Shown here piece after piece: positions 43,925-53,044 of a DNA stretch of 60,948 nucleotides. The stretch lies in the NCBI RefSeq assembly GCF_001591625.1, contig NZ_BCVG01000013.1:1-60948 (forward strand), written 5' to 3'. Numbering within the stretch: the first letter of the stretch is position 1; the number at the start of each line of letters is the position of its first letter. Below the pieces are notes generated by a model. It was not told where the DNA came from. It did not search any database and saw only the letters and a program-made list of their open reading frames with translations. Source of the stretch: Metabacillus fastidiosus NBRC 101226. Its GTDB lineage: Bacteria > Bacillota > Bacilli > Bacillales > Bacillaceae. A program made the translations under genes and the position numbers.

Positions 43925-45704
43925 TCCTTTCCGCTATAAGAAAATCGAAATAAATAAAGACGAGACGCAAAAGAAAAAGAAAGCAAAAAATAGTGCTGCG
44001 ACATTAAAGAGAGTATGGAATTATCTTGCTGAGAAACGTCTGCATTTATTAGCTGTTATTGCAATGGTTGTAATCAGTACTGCTCTGGGTTTATTAGGAC
44101 CCTACCTGATCGGACGGGCAATTGATGAATATATTGTTACAAGAGATAACACAGGTATTTTAACATTATTAGTTTTCTTGTTATTTGTATTTATTTTTAA
44201 TTCACTATCGGTGTTTTTACAGAACTACTGGATGATTGGAATTGCTCAAAGTACTGTAAATAAAATGAGGACGCAATTGTTTCAGCATTTGCATAAGCTG
44301 CCAATATCCTTTTTTGATAAACGCCAGCATGGTGAATTAATGAGCCGGATGACGAATGATATTGAGAATGTCAGTTCCACATTGAACAGCTCCTTTATTC
44401 AAATTTTCTCAAGTGCCCTTACTTTAGTTGGAACAGTAACTGTCATGCTTATGTTAAGCCCACTGCTTACATTAGTAACGATGATTGTTATTCCGCTCAT
44501 GGTCTTCGGAATGAAATGGATTACGAGCAGGACAAGCCGTTTATACAAAGTCCAGCAGCAAAACATCGGTAATTTAAACGGTTTTATTCAGGAGACTATT
44601 TCAGGACAGAAGATTATTAAGGCTTACTCTCAAGAGGAAAAAGTAATTGCAGAATTTTTGGAGAAGGCGGATAACCTTAAAAGATCAGGATTTTGGGCAC
44701 AGACTATTTCAGGTTTCATTCCTAAATTAATGAATGTGCTTAATAATTTGAACTTTACGATTATCGCGGCAATCGGCGGGATTTTTGCTTTGAATGGAAT
44801 GATAACAATCGGTGTCATTATCATTTTCACAGAATATGCACGCCAGTTTACACGTCCGCTTAACGATCTTGCCAATCAGTTTAATACATTGCTTTCTGCC
44901 GTAGCTGGCGCTGAAAGAGTGTTCGAAGTCCTTGATGAGAAAGAGGAACGTACGGATGAAATGGACGCAATAACACTGACAGATGTAAAAGGGAATGTAG
45001 AATTTCGAAATGTTGCATTCTCTTATGAAGATGAGGGAGATACAGTGAGGAATCTGTCATTCAAAGCAAATCAAGGTGAAATGATTGCGCTCGTTGGTCC
45101 TACAGGTGCAGGGAAATCAACTGTTATTAATTTATTATCACGTTTTTATGATCCGGACAGCGGAGAAATTTTGATTGATGGCTATGATAATAAAAAGATA
45201 ACAAGAGAGAGTTTAAGAATGAGCATGGCATTCGTTTTACAGGACTCTTATTTATTTAAAGGAACGATAAGAGAAAATATCCGTTACGGAAGGCTTGATG
45301 CGACGGACGAGGAAATTGAAGAAGCAGCAAAAAAGGCAAATGCCCATTCATTCATTGAGAAGCTTCCATTAAAATATGATACGGTTTTAGAACAGGACGG
45401 AAGCGGAATAAGCCATGGACAAAAACAGCTTCTTTCAATAGCGAGAGCCATTTTAGCTGATCCGAAAATACTTATATTAGATGAAGCAACGAGCAGCATC
45501 GACACAATTACAGAGCTTGCGATACAGGAAGCACTCGATCAACTCATGGAAGGAAGAACGAGTTTTGTTATTGCACATCGTCTTAATACGATCCAAAAAG
45601 CGGATCAGATTTTAGTTTTAAAAGACGGAGAAATTATTGAAAGAGGAACACATCAGTCATTGATGGATGATAAAGGATTTTATTATAAACTTTATAATCA
45701 TTAG
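43905..45704 (+). CDS. yfiC: YfiC-like ABC exporter subunit
   Basis: This is the partner half-transporter of 599 aa, overlapping the previous gene by 20 bases. A lysine-rich cytosolic N-terminus (about 1-35) precedes six transmembrane helices. The ATPase carries GPTGAGKST, the signature SGISHGQKQL (S-H-G-Q instead of S-G-G-Q) and ILILDEATSSID with an intact catalytic Glu. Together with the YfiB half this gives one standard and one degenerate ATP site. AGGAGA lies about 10 bases before the ATG. The likely role is drug or peptide export. Confidence 0.85.
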   Translation: MIKQLTSPFRYKKIEINKDETQKKKKAKNSAATLKRVWNYLAEKRLHLLAVIAMVVISTALGLLGPYLIGRAIDEYIVTRDNTGILTLLVFLLFVFIFNSLSVFLQNYWMIGIAQSTVNKMRTQLFQHLHKLPISFFDKRQHGELMSRMTNDIENVSSTLNSSFIQIFSSALTLVGTVTVMLMLSPLLTLVTMIVIPLMVFGMKWITSRTSRLYKVQQQNIGNLNGFIQETISGQKIIKAYSQEEKVIAEFLEKADNLKRSGFWAQTISGFIPKLMNVLNNLNFTIIAAIGGIFALNGMITIGVIIIFTEYARQFTRPLNDLANQFNTLLSAVAGAERVFEVLDEKEERTDEMDAITLTDVKGNVEFRNVAFSYEDEGDTVRNLSFKANQGEMIALVGPTGAGKSTVINLLSRFYDPDSGEILIDGYDNKKITRESLRMSMAFVLQDSYLFKGTIRENIRYGRLDATDEEIEEAAKKANAHSFIEKLPLKYDTVLEQDGSGISHGQKQLLSIARAILADPKILILDEATSSIDTITELAIQEALDQLMEGRTSFVIAHRLNTIQKADQILVLKDGEIIERGTHQSLMDDKGFYYKLYNH

Positions 45705-45738
45705 AAGATCTGCCTGGAATTTCAGGCAGATCTTTTTT
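45705..45738 (+). terminator. Terminator of the exporter pair
   Basis: AAGATCTGCCTG (45705-45716) pairs with CAGGCAGATCTT (45723-45734), followed by Ts. Confidence 0.88.
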
Positions 45739-45765
45739 ACTTTCCAAATCTGCTACGGTATTAGC

Positions 45766-45804
45766 TTTACGAAATTTTTACAATAATCAACAATTATTTC
45801 ATAC
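45766..45804 (+). promoter_or_regulatory. Pho box upstream of the ugp operon
   Basis: TTTACG (45766), TTTACA (45777), CAACAA (45788) and TCATAC (45799) recur at exact 11-bp intervals, about 65-100 bases before the first gene. Two half-sites are strong and two weak. Confidence 0.7.
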
Positions 45805-45869
45805 TCGCTTTATATTCGACATGTACGATAGTTAGTAGTGCAGATGAATGATGGAAAGGAGCAATAGAG

Positions 45870-46946
45870 TTGAAGCGTGTGGAATTAATAGACGTCAGTA
45901 AATCTTATGACGGAAAAACAAATATCATTAAAGAGATAAATGTATCAATCGAACCCGGGGAGTTTTTCGTACTTGTCGGACCGTCTGGATGTGGAAAAAG
46001 TACGATACTCCGTATGATTGCAGGGCTTGAGCATGTAACGAGCGGCAATCTGTTAATAGGTGAAATGTATGCGAATCAATTGCCTCCGAGTGAACGGGAA
46101 TTATCGATGGTTTTTCAAAACTATGCTCTCTATCCGCATTTGACGGTTGAACAGAATATTATGTTCGGTTTACATACAAGGAAAATTTCTAAAGCAGAAC
46201 AGCAGAAACGATGTACGGAAGCGGCAGAAATGCTTGGTTTATCGCCGTATTTAAGAAGAAGACCCCGTGAGCTTTCTGGTGGACAAAGGCAGAGAGTGGC
46301 ATTAGCACGGGCAATTGTGACACAATCTCCAATTTGTTTAATGGATGAACCGTTGTCAAATCTTGATGCAAAATTGCGTGCTAAAATGCGTTCTGAAATT
46401 AGGCAGCTGCAGAGAAAGCTTGGAATCACAATGATTTATGTGACACATGATCAGGTGGAAGCGATGACGATGGCAGACCGTATGATGATTTTAAATGAAG
46501 GGATAGTCCAGCAGATTGGCCGTCCGCTTGAAATTTATAATGATCCGGCAAATACATTTGTCTCTTCTTTTATTGGTTCTCCGCCAATGAATCTGATAGA
46601 AGGCGATATTGGAAAGCAGCTGTTCCGTATAAATGAACAACTGTTAAATGAAGATGTCATTATAGGTGTCCGTCCGGAACATATTCAGCCCGTACAAGAG
46701 GGACAAATTGGTTTTAATGTGGAAGTGGCGAACGTTGAAATTTTAGGAACAGAAACATTATTAACATTTGGAATAGGTGACAGCGAGCAGTGGATTGCCA
46801 GATGGAACGGACAGTGGGATATAAATGTTGGTGAATATTTACCGGTCTATATTGATGAGAAAAACATTTATTTTTTCCGTAAAAAAGATGGAGAGCGTAT
46901 TAAGGTGGGGTCTGCTTCAATGCCTGTAGAAGAGGTGTTAGGATGA
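45870..46946 (+). CDS. ugpC: Glycerol-3-phosphate importer ATPase
   Basis: This 358-aa ABC ATPase is of the MalK/UgpC type. Walker A is GPSGCGKST, the signature is LSGGQRQRVA, and Walker B is ICLMDEPLSNLD. A C-terminal TOBE-like regulatory domain from about 240 includes VIGVRPEHIQP. It powers uptake of sn-glycerol-3-phosphate by the permeases and binding protein that follow. The start is TTG at 45870, with AAGGAG 8 bases upstream. The stop overlaps the ATG of the next gene. A Pho box lies upstream. Confidence 0.88.
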   Translation: MKRVELIDVSKSYDGKTNIIKEINVSIEPGEFFVLVGPSGCGKSTILRMIAGLEHVTSGNLLIGEMYANQLPPSERELSMVFQNYALYPHLTVEQNIMFGLHTRKISKAEQQKRCTEAAEMLGLSPYLRRRPRELSGGQRQRVALARAIVTQSPICLMDEPLSNLDAKLRAKMRSEIRQLQRKLGITMIYVTHDQVEAMTMADRMMILNEGIVQQIGRPLEIYNDPANTFVSSFIGSPPMNLIEGDIGKQLFRINEQLLNEDVIIGVRPEHIQPVQEGQIGFNVEVANVEILGTETLLTFGIGDSEQWIARWNGQWDINVGEYLPVYIDEKNIYFFRKKDGERIKVGSASMPVEEVLG

Positions 46947-47875
46947 GTGGATTACAGCAGGAGCTCTTAGCAGCTTCCGTTAATTCATCTTTTAAAAAGA
47001 AAAAACATATCCCAAATGTTATTGTCGGCCTGCTTTATTTACTGCCGTCTATTATTCTATTTGCCGTTTTTTTATTTTATCCGCTTATTCGCACGTTTAT
47101 TTTAAGTTTTTACTTAACGGATGGACAAGGTGTGCCGATTACATTTGTCGGTTTAGAAAACTTTACATATTTATTAAGTTCAGCTTCCTTTCAAACAAGC
47201 ATAAAGGCAACGCTTCTATTTGTTATATATACAGTACCAGCTGGTGTTATTCTTGCACTTTTTTTAGCTTTAATAGCAAATGAAAAAGTAAGAGGGATGG
47301 GCTTCTTTCGTACAATGTTCTCCTCGACAATGGGGATGAGTGTTGCTGCATCGTCTGTTATTTGGATGTTTATGTATAATCCTGCAATCGGAGCTTTGAA
47401 TAAAATAGTTACTTTTTTTGGGTTTTCTGAGCTTCAGTGGCTGTTAGACCCTAAGTATGCTCTTATATCTGTATCAATTGCAACAATTTGGATGAATACA
47501 GGCTTTGCTTTCCTTATTTTATTAGGAGGGCTGCAAAATATTGATGACAAACTATATGAAAATGCAGAAATAGCAGGAGTAAGTTATTTTTACAAACTTA
47601 GAAAAATTACTATTCCAATGCTTTCACCGACATTATTTTTTATTATAACTGTTTCTTTAATCAATGCATTTCAAACGTTTGGCCAGATAGATATTTTAAC
47701 AAAGGGTGGACCGATGGAATCAACGAATGTTATCGTTTACTCCATTTATAAAGATGCTTTTATTAACTATAATATCGGCCCGGCAAGCGCCCAGGCGACA
47801 ATTCTATTTTTCTTTATTTTATTCGTTACGATTCTTCAATTTAAACTTGGAGAAAGGAAGGTGCATTATCAATGA
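46943..47875 (+). CDS. ugpA: Glycerol-3-phosphate importer permease A
   Basis: This 310-aa membrane protein has six transmembrane helices of the binding-protein-dependent transport type. The EAA loop reads EIAGVSYFYKLRKITIPML. It overlaps ugpC at ATGA and ugpE at ATGAG, so the three are translationally coupled. Identity as UgpA rests on the adjacent UgpB. Confidence 0.88.
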   Translation: MSGLQQELLAASVNSSFKKKKHIPNVIVGLLYLLPSIILFAVFLFYPLIRTFILSFYLTDGQGVPITFVGLENFTYLLSSASFQTSIKATLLFVIYTVPAGVILALFLALIANEKVRGMGFFRTMFSSTMGMSVAASSVIWMFMYNPAIGALNKIVTFFGFSELQWLLDPKYALISVSIATIWMNTGFAFLILLGGLQNIDDKLYENAEIAGVSYFYKLRKITIPMLSPTLFFIITVSLINAFQTFGQIDILTKGGPMESTNVIVYSIYKDAFINYNIGPASAQATILFFFILFVTILQFKLGERKVHYQ

Positions 47876-48684
47876 GTCTAATAAAAAGAACCTTTCTCTA
47901 TTTTCTATTAATCAGTTTTACAATTATTATGATGTTTCCTATCATTTATGCATTTATGATCAGCTTCATGCAGGGTGGGGAAGTGCTTCAAGGCAAGCTC
48001 ATTCCTGAAAATTTCACTTTGCAAAATTATGAATCAGCATTTTCAAAAGTACCTCTATTACATTATTTATGGAACAGCTTTTTTGTTTCGATTATTGTCA
48101 TGATTGGGCAATTGATAGTTTCAAGTCTTGCAGCCTTTGCCTTTGTTTTTATCCCTTTTAAAGGAAGAGATATTCTATTTTTTATTTTTATTTCAACGAT
48201 GATGATTCCGTGGGAAGCAACGATGGTACCTAACTTCTTAACGGTGCAAAAGCTTGGCTGGATTAATAATTATATGAGCTTAACAATCCCGTTTTTCGCG
48301 CTCGCTTTTGGAACATTTTTGCTTAGACAGCAATTTAAAACGATTCCAAATGAGCTTTTTGAAGCATCCCAGGTTGCGGGTATCAGCAGGTTTCGTTTTT
48401 TTCTTCATATTATCTTACCTGTCTCGAAAACTAGTTTAATTACGTTAGGAATTTACAGTTTTCTTACGACGTGGAATATGTATTTATGGCCTTTATTAGT
48501 AACAAATAATGAGAAGGTAAGAACTGTGCAAATCGGCTTAAAGCAAATGCAGTCACAGGAACTCTCGTCCGAATGGGGGGTGATTATGGCAGCGGTTATC
48601 GTCGTAATTCTTCCTACATTAATACTTTTATTTTTAGGACAAAAGCATTTGCAAAAAGGGTTAACAGAAGGAGCAATAAAATAA
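47872..48684 (+). CDS. ugpE: Glycerol-3-phosphate importer permease E
   Basis: This 270-aa permease has six transmembrane helices. The EAA loop is EASQVAGISRFRFFLHIILP. It is the second inner-membrane channel half, pairing with UgpA. It overlaps ugpA by four bases, and the UgpB gene follows 17 bases later. Confidence 0.88.
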   Translation: MSLIKRTFLYFLLISFTIIMMFPIIYAFMISFMQGGEVLQGKLIPENFTLQNYESAFSKVPLLHYLWNSFFVSIIVMIGQLIVSSLAAFAFVFIPFKGRDILFFIFISTMMIPWEATMVPNFLTVQKLGWINNYMSLTIPFFALAFGTFLLRQQFKTIPNELFEASQVAGISRFRFFLHIILPVSKTSLITLGIYSFLTTWNMYLWPLLVTNNEKVRTVQIGLKQMQSQELSSEWGVIMAAVIVVILPTLILLFLGQKHLQKGLTEGAIK

Positions 48685-48701
48685 AAAGGAGTGTTCATTT
48701 A

Positions 48702-50060
48702 ATGAAAAAATTACTAGTTATTTTATCCGCTTTATTTTTATTATTAATGGCAGCATGTTCTAACACGAGTACTAATACGAGTAATAATGAGTCAGAGGGA
48801 AATGATGATAAACAGAAAGAGGAAAAGTCCGGTGAGAAAACAGAGGTTGTCTTCTGGCATGCTATGAGCGGTCCCCTTGAAGAAGCTTTAAAGAGACTTG
48901 CTGATGATTTTAATAAATCACAAGACAAAATTGAAGTAAAACCTGAATTCCAAGGTACATATGAAGAAGCATTAACAAAATTTAATGCGGTCGCAGGAAC
49001 AGATGATGCACCGACAATTATGCAAACATTTGAAGTAGGAACGAAATATATGATTGATACAGGAAAAATTGAGCCTGTTCAAAAATTTATTGATGAAGAT
49101 AATTATGATATTTCCCAATGGGAGAAAAATATTTCTAGTTATTATACAGTAGATGGAAAACAGTACTCTATGCCGTTTAACTCTTCTACACCTGTCGTTA
49201 TTTATAATAAGGACGCATTTAAAGAAGCGGGCTTAGATCCTGAGAAAGCACCAGAAACTTATAGCGAATTAAAAGAAGCTGCAAAAAAATTAACAAAAGA
49301 AGATAAATCACAGTACGGATTTTCGATTCTTAACTATGGCTGGTTCTTTGAGCAGATGTTAGCGGTTCAAGGCGGTTTATATGTTGATCAGGAGAATGGA
49401 CGTAAAGGTGATGCAACAAAGGCAACATTCAATGATGAAAAAGGTTTAAAAGTATTTCAATTAATTAGTGATATGCATAAAGAAGGCACATATTATAATG
49501 TTGGGCAGAACTGGGATGATATGCGAGCTGCATTCCAATCGAAAAAAATTGCAATGTATTTAGATTCATCTGCTGGTGTGAAAAATATTGTTGATAATGC
49601 ACCGTTTGAAGTAGGGGTGGCATATTTACCGATTCCTGATGATGTAGAGCGCGAAGGTGTTATTATCGGTGGTGCTTCTGTTTGGATGTCTAATGGAATT
49701 AGTGAAGAAAGACAAAAAGCTGCATGGGAGTTTATGAAGTATTTAACAACTCCTGAAGTCCAAGCAAAATGGCATATTGAAACAGGATATTTTGCGATTA
49801 ATCCCAAAGCGTATGAAGAAGATATTGTAAGAAAAGAATGGGAGAAATACCCGCAATTAAAAGTAACAGTTGATCAGCTTCATGATACAAAGACGAGTAC
49901 TGCAACACAGGGTGCATTAATCTCTGTTTTCCCTGAATCAAGACAAAAAGTCGTAGCCGGAATGGAAAGTTTATATCAAGGTGCAGATCCTAAAAAAGCT
50001 CTTGATCAAGCGGCAGAAGAAACGAATCGCGCACTTGAAGTAGCGAATAAGAAAAAATAA
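48702..50060 (+). CDS. ugpB: Glycerol-3-phosphate-binding lipoprotein
   Basis: This is a 452-aa solute-binding lipoprotein. The lipobox LMAAC places the anchor Cys at about residue 20, followed by a Ser/Thr/Asn-rich linker. The mature part closely follows E. coli UgpB: FWHAMSGPLEEAL, a QTFEVGTKYM segment, the highly characteristic MPFNSSTPVVIYNKDAFKEA and later IIGGASVWM. The start is ATG 48702 after AAAAGGAG; the open frame before it is inside ugpE. It captures glycerol-3-phosphate, and a glycerophosphodiesterase gene downstream would generate this substrate. Confidence 0.92.
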   Translation: MKKLLVILSALFLLLMAACSNTSTNTSNNESEGNDDKQKEEKSGEKTEVVFWHAMSGPLEEALKRLADDFNKSQDKIEVKPEFQGTYEEALTKFNAVAGTDDAPTIMQTFEVGTKYMIDTGKIEPVQKFIDEDNYDISQWEKNISSYYTVDGKQYSMPFNSSTPVVIYNKDAFKEAGLDPEKAPETYSELKEAAKKLTKEDKSQYGFSILNYGWFFEQMLAVQGGLYVDQENGRKGDATKATFNDEKGLKVFQLISDMHKEGTYYNVGQNWDDMRAAFQSKKIAMYLDSSAGVKNIVDNAPFEVGVAYLPIPDDVEREGVIIGGASVWMSNGISEERQKAAWEFMKYLTTPEVQAKWHIETGYFAINPKAYEEDIVRKEWEKYPQLKVTVDQLHDTKTSTATQGALISVFPESRQKVVAGMESLYQGADPKKALDQAAEETNRALEVANKKK

Positions 50061-50109
50061 TTTTATATTAAGGCAGTTTGCCCCTTTGAACTATATAAGT
50101 ATAAATAAA

Positions 50110-50150
50110 GAATTCAGCATGTATCGGTTTAAGCGATACATGCTGAATTC
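50110..50150 (+). terminator. 17-bp perfect hairpin after ugpB
   Basis: GAATTCAGCATGTATCG (50110-50126) and its exact complement (50134-50150) form a hairpin with a 7-base loop. It abuts the first unit of the 20-bp repeat array, so the usual T tract is replaced by GCTGATAAAA. Confidence 0.7.
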
Positions 50151-50230
50151 GCTGATAAAATCAGAAATTCGCTGATAAAATCAGAAATTCGCTGATAAAA
50201 TCAGAAATTCGCTGATAAAATGAAATTCCA
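50151..50230. repeat. 20-bp tandem repeat array, three perfect units plus one partial
   Basis: The unit GCTGATAAAATCAGAAATTC begins at 50151, 50171 and 50191 without a mismatch. A fourth copy at 50211 keeps GCTGATAAAA and then decays. It belongs to the same family as 26181-26260 and, like it, follows a terminator hairpin at the 3' end of a transporter operon. Confidence 0.95.
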
Positions 50231-50278
50231 CTTATATTGCTTAAAGAAGTCAGACTGCTTTATTTTGGGGTGATTCTA

Positions 50279-51007
50279 TTGACTAAGAAAGTCGAAATTT
50301 ACGGACATCGAGGATTTAGCGGCTGTTATCCCGAAAATACAATGATTTCATTTAGTGAGGCAGAAGCAGTTGGCGTAGATGGAATTGAGCTTGACGTGCA
50401 GATGACAAAAGACGGTGAAGTTGTTGTTATTCATGATGAAACACTTGAACGTACTACAAATGGTATTGGATTTGTAAAAGATATGACATATAGAGAACTG
50501 CGTTCACTTGATGCAGGCAGCTGGTTTGATCTGAAATTTTCAGGTGAAAAGATCCCTGCTCTTTCCGAGGTTCTTCAATGGATAAAGAATTTGAAGAGAA
50601 AATTATTCGTTAATATTGAGCTGAAAACATATAAGATAGAGTATCCGAATATAGAAGAGAAGGTATTAGCAATCATTGATGAACATGGTTTAAAGGATCA
50701 GGTTATTATTTCTTCCTTTAATTTAAAAAGCCTGGAAAAGGTCAGACAGCTTGATACAAATATAAACACAGCATTATTATTTATAGGTGTACCGACGATT
50801 GTCCTTGAAGAAGCGAGAAGATTAAAAGTCAATGGTATTCATTGTGAAGCAGTGTTTGCTGTATCGGAGGAAGGAAGAACGGCAAGAGAATATGGCTATC
50901 CGATTCGTGTTTATACAATTAATGATAGCAACTATTTCAAAACATTAAAGGATGCAGAAGTATGTACAATTATGACAGATTTTCCGAATGAGTTTATTGT
51001 TAATTGA
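50279..51007 (+). CDS. ugpQ: Glycerophosphodiester phosphodiesterase
   Basis: This 242-aa enzyme hydrolyses glycerophosphodiesters to glycerol-3-phosphate and an alcohol. The GDPD signature is complete: GHRGFSGCYPENT, ELDVQMTKDGEVVVIHDETLERTT (in part) and FVNIELK. There is no signal peptide, so it acts inside the cell. I chose TTG 50279 after GGGGTGA; the frame opens 14 codons earlier without homology. The product of this enzyme is the substrate of the UgpCAEB importer just upstream, though a hairpin and repeat array separate them. Confidence 0.92.
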   Translation: MTKKVEIYGHRGFSGCYPENTMISFSEAEAVGVDGIELDVQMTKDGEVVVIHDETLERTTNGIGFVKDMTYRELRSLDAGSWFDLKFSGEKIPALSEVLQWIKNLKRKLFVNIELKTYKIEYPNIEEKVLAIIDEHGLKDQVIISSFNLKSLEKVRQLDTNINTALLFIGVPTIVLEEARRLKVNGIHCEAVFAVSEEGRTAREYGYPIRVYTINDSNYFKTLKDAEVCTIMTDFPNEFIVN

Positions 51008-51008
51008 A

Positions 51009-51055
51009 AAGATAGAAACACCGTTCATGCATACTGAACGGTGTTTCTATCTTTA
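51009..51055. terminator. Bidirectional terminator after the phosphodiesterase
   Basis: Perfect 19-bp arms (51009-51027 and 51037-51055) form a hairpin that includes the stop of the convergent permease gene. Confidence 0.9.
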
Positions 51056-53044
51056 TTTTAAAGCTTGTAGAAGCTCGGCTGGTACATTTTTCTCTCTTAA
51101 TACTACGTACCATTCGTTTCCATTTACAAATCTCATTTTTACATAATAATTAGCTTCTTCATCATAATCACTGAATTTATTAAGAACTTCATTGATAAGC
51201 TTTTTATCTGTTACTTCTACCTTTTTATTCGTTAACTCACGGTAATAAGCTTCAATATCGATTTCTTGTTGTGAAAAATCATTATTACCTTTTATAACCT
51301 CTAATGTAACAATGTCTTCCGGCAGAAGTTTTACACGAGTGAGATAGTTCTTGTCAGCCAGCCATTTCTCTGTTTCTTTATAGGAAGGCTTTAATTGTAA
51401 ATGAGTATAGTAACTTTCTTCACCATAAACGGATGGGTTCCTGTGCGAAAACTCCAGACTTCCCCAAGGTGTCCCCGGTGATGTAATATCTTCATATGAT
51501 TGAGCTAAATAATCTTTTTCGATTGCTGTCTTCAGTTCTGCAATTTCTTTCTGATCTGTCAGCTTTAAATTTTTATTAATTGGTGCATTTGAAGATATTT
51601 CTGCTACATTTGCTTTTTTCGCCGCATTGTTTAATGGAAAGTGAGTTTTCTTATATTCAATTGATCCAATAACAGGTTTTAATTCTATAGCAAATAATTT
51701 ATTAGGAAATACGTATTCCCTCGCTACTTTTCCCCCATTCTTTAATTTATAGACGAGTAAAGTAGGAGGATGATAGATTGTATTATCTCTTTCTATTATT
51801 TGGCTTTTTTGTTGAATAATAGCTTCATGGAATTCTCTTACGTCCTGAATATAGGTCTGGTCAGAGCTGAATCTAACCTCCTGCCCATAGTATCCATCGT
51901 TTAAATAATCCCCATTTTCTAAATAGACAGCTTCAATATTATCTAAAGATGGAAGCTTTTTCTCATAGCCGAATACATCTGTTGAAAGAGAGAAGTAGAT
52001 CAGCACAATAATGATAGAGTAGCTTCCAAAACTAATTGCCATACTCGGTTTCAAAATTCTCCAAGATTTTTGAAGAATGATTTCTGCAATGATATAACCG
52101 ATAATGGAGCCGCTAATATATCCGAAAATAAGCCATCCTGTACTTCCATCCTGGATAGTGGAAAAATAGGCTCCAGATAATAGCATTGTACAAAATGTCA
52201 TACCGTATTTAAAAACTGGCTTTAAATATGGAAAAACGATGGCGTCTCCTGCCCGCTCTAAATGGCGGCGGTCATAAATAATTTTTCCTGCTATTAAGAA
52301 AATAATAGTCAATATACAATAAATAATTAACTCTACCGATGAGAATGGTTTAGAGGCAATCTCCATAAATCGCATGAAAGGAGATAATACTTCTAGATTT
52401 TCATATAAATAGTAAGAACTGGAAAATCCGAATAACATTTGACCTAAGTTAAGATTTAGTAAAGATAATATTCCTATCGGCAGGAAAAGAAAGACATACG
52501 TTAAGATACCTTGAACAACTGATATTCCTGTAATCATTCCAACTAGCACTGTTAAAAGAAAGAGGAACACAGTTAGCAGCGATGCAATTCCTATCCAGCT
52601 TAGCAGTTCTGGAAATGTAAAGATTTTATTAAAACCAGCATCCCATTTTGTAATAATGAATGCAAAAGCAGCTGTTATAACGATAGGGAGAACAAGCATG
52701 AAAACCCCACTTATAATATGGCTGAAATAATGCACATTTCTTTTCACTGGAAAACTGTGAGTCATATCTACAGATGCTTCTGTTTGCAAGTAGCGAAACA
52801 GGAAAATCCCAGCAATGACCGGCAGTGTGAACAGGAACATTAACTGCCCTCCCGCAGCAACTTGAAAGTAATTAGTTAATTCCTTTATATAGTATGGATA
52901 ATTCTCCTCATTTGAAATAATAAGCAGCATTTGCAATGGTAGTACAAATAATAAACAAAGTAAGTAAATAACACCTATCCAGCCATGCTGTCTTAAATCT
53001 TGTTTAAAAATTCCTGGATTAAAGAAGGATATTTTCAATTTCAT
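51053..53044 (-). CDS. ABC transporter permease of the YtrA-type operon
   Basis: This large permease has about ten transmembrane helices in its first ~360 residues. A long C-terminal extracytoplasmic part without membrane segments follows (about 370-663). It starts at 53044 after GGGGGATG and overlaps the ATPase gene by 26 bases. The architecture is like the YtrC/YtrD or BcrB-type partners of small ATPases. The large soluble C-terminus is longer than usual for this class and may sense an extracellular ligand; this is inference. The substrate is unknown, with cell-wall antibiotics as the precedent. Confidence 0.8.
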   Translation of the reverse strand: MKLKISFFNPGIFKQDLRQHGWIGVIYLLCLLFVLPLQMLLIISNEENYPYYIKELTNYFQVAAGGQLMFLFTLPVIAGIFLFRYLQTEASVDMTHSFPVKRNVHYFSHIISGVFMLVLPIVITAAFAFIITKWDAGFNKIFTFPELLSWIGIASLLTVFLFLLTVLVGMITGISVVQGILTYVFLFLPIGILSLLNLNLGQMLFGFSSSYYLYENLEVLSPFMRFMEIASKPFSSVELIIYCILTIIFLIAGKIIYDRRHLERAGDAIVFPYLKPVFKYGMTFCTMLLSGAYFSTIQDGSTGWLIFGYISGSIIGYIIAEIILQKSWRILKPSMAISFGSYSIIIVLIYFSLSTDVFGYEKKLPSLDNIEAVYLENGDYLNDGYYGQEVRFSSDQTYIQDVREFHEAIIQQKSQIIERDNTIYHPPTLLVYKLKNGGKVAREYVFPNKLFAIELKPVIGSIEYKKTHFPLNNAAKKANVAEISSNAPINKNLKLTDQKEIAELKTAIEKDYLAQSYEDITSPGTPWGSLEFSHRNPSVYGEESYYTHLQLKPSYKETEKWLADKNYLTRVKLLPEDIVTLEVIKGNNDFSQQEIDIEAYYRELTNKKVEVTDKKLINEVLNKFSDYDEEANYYVKMRFVNGNEWYVVLREKNVPAELLQALK

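Noticed and set aside
50151-50230. Possible CRISPR array
   Set aside because: The 20-bp units are contiguous with no unique spacers, and there are no cas genes in the window.
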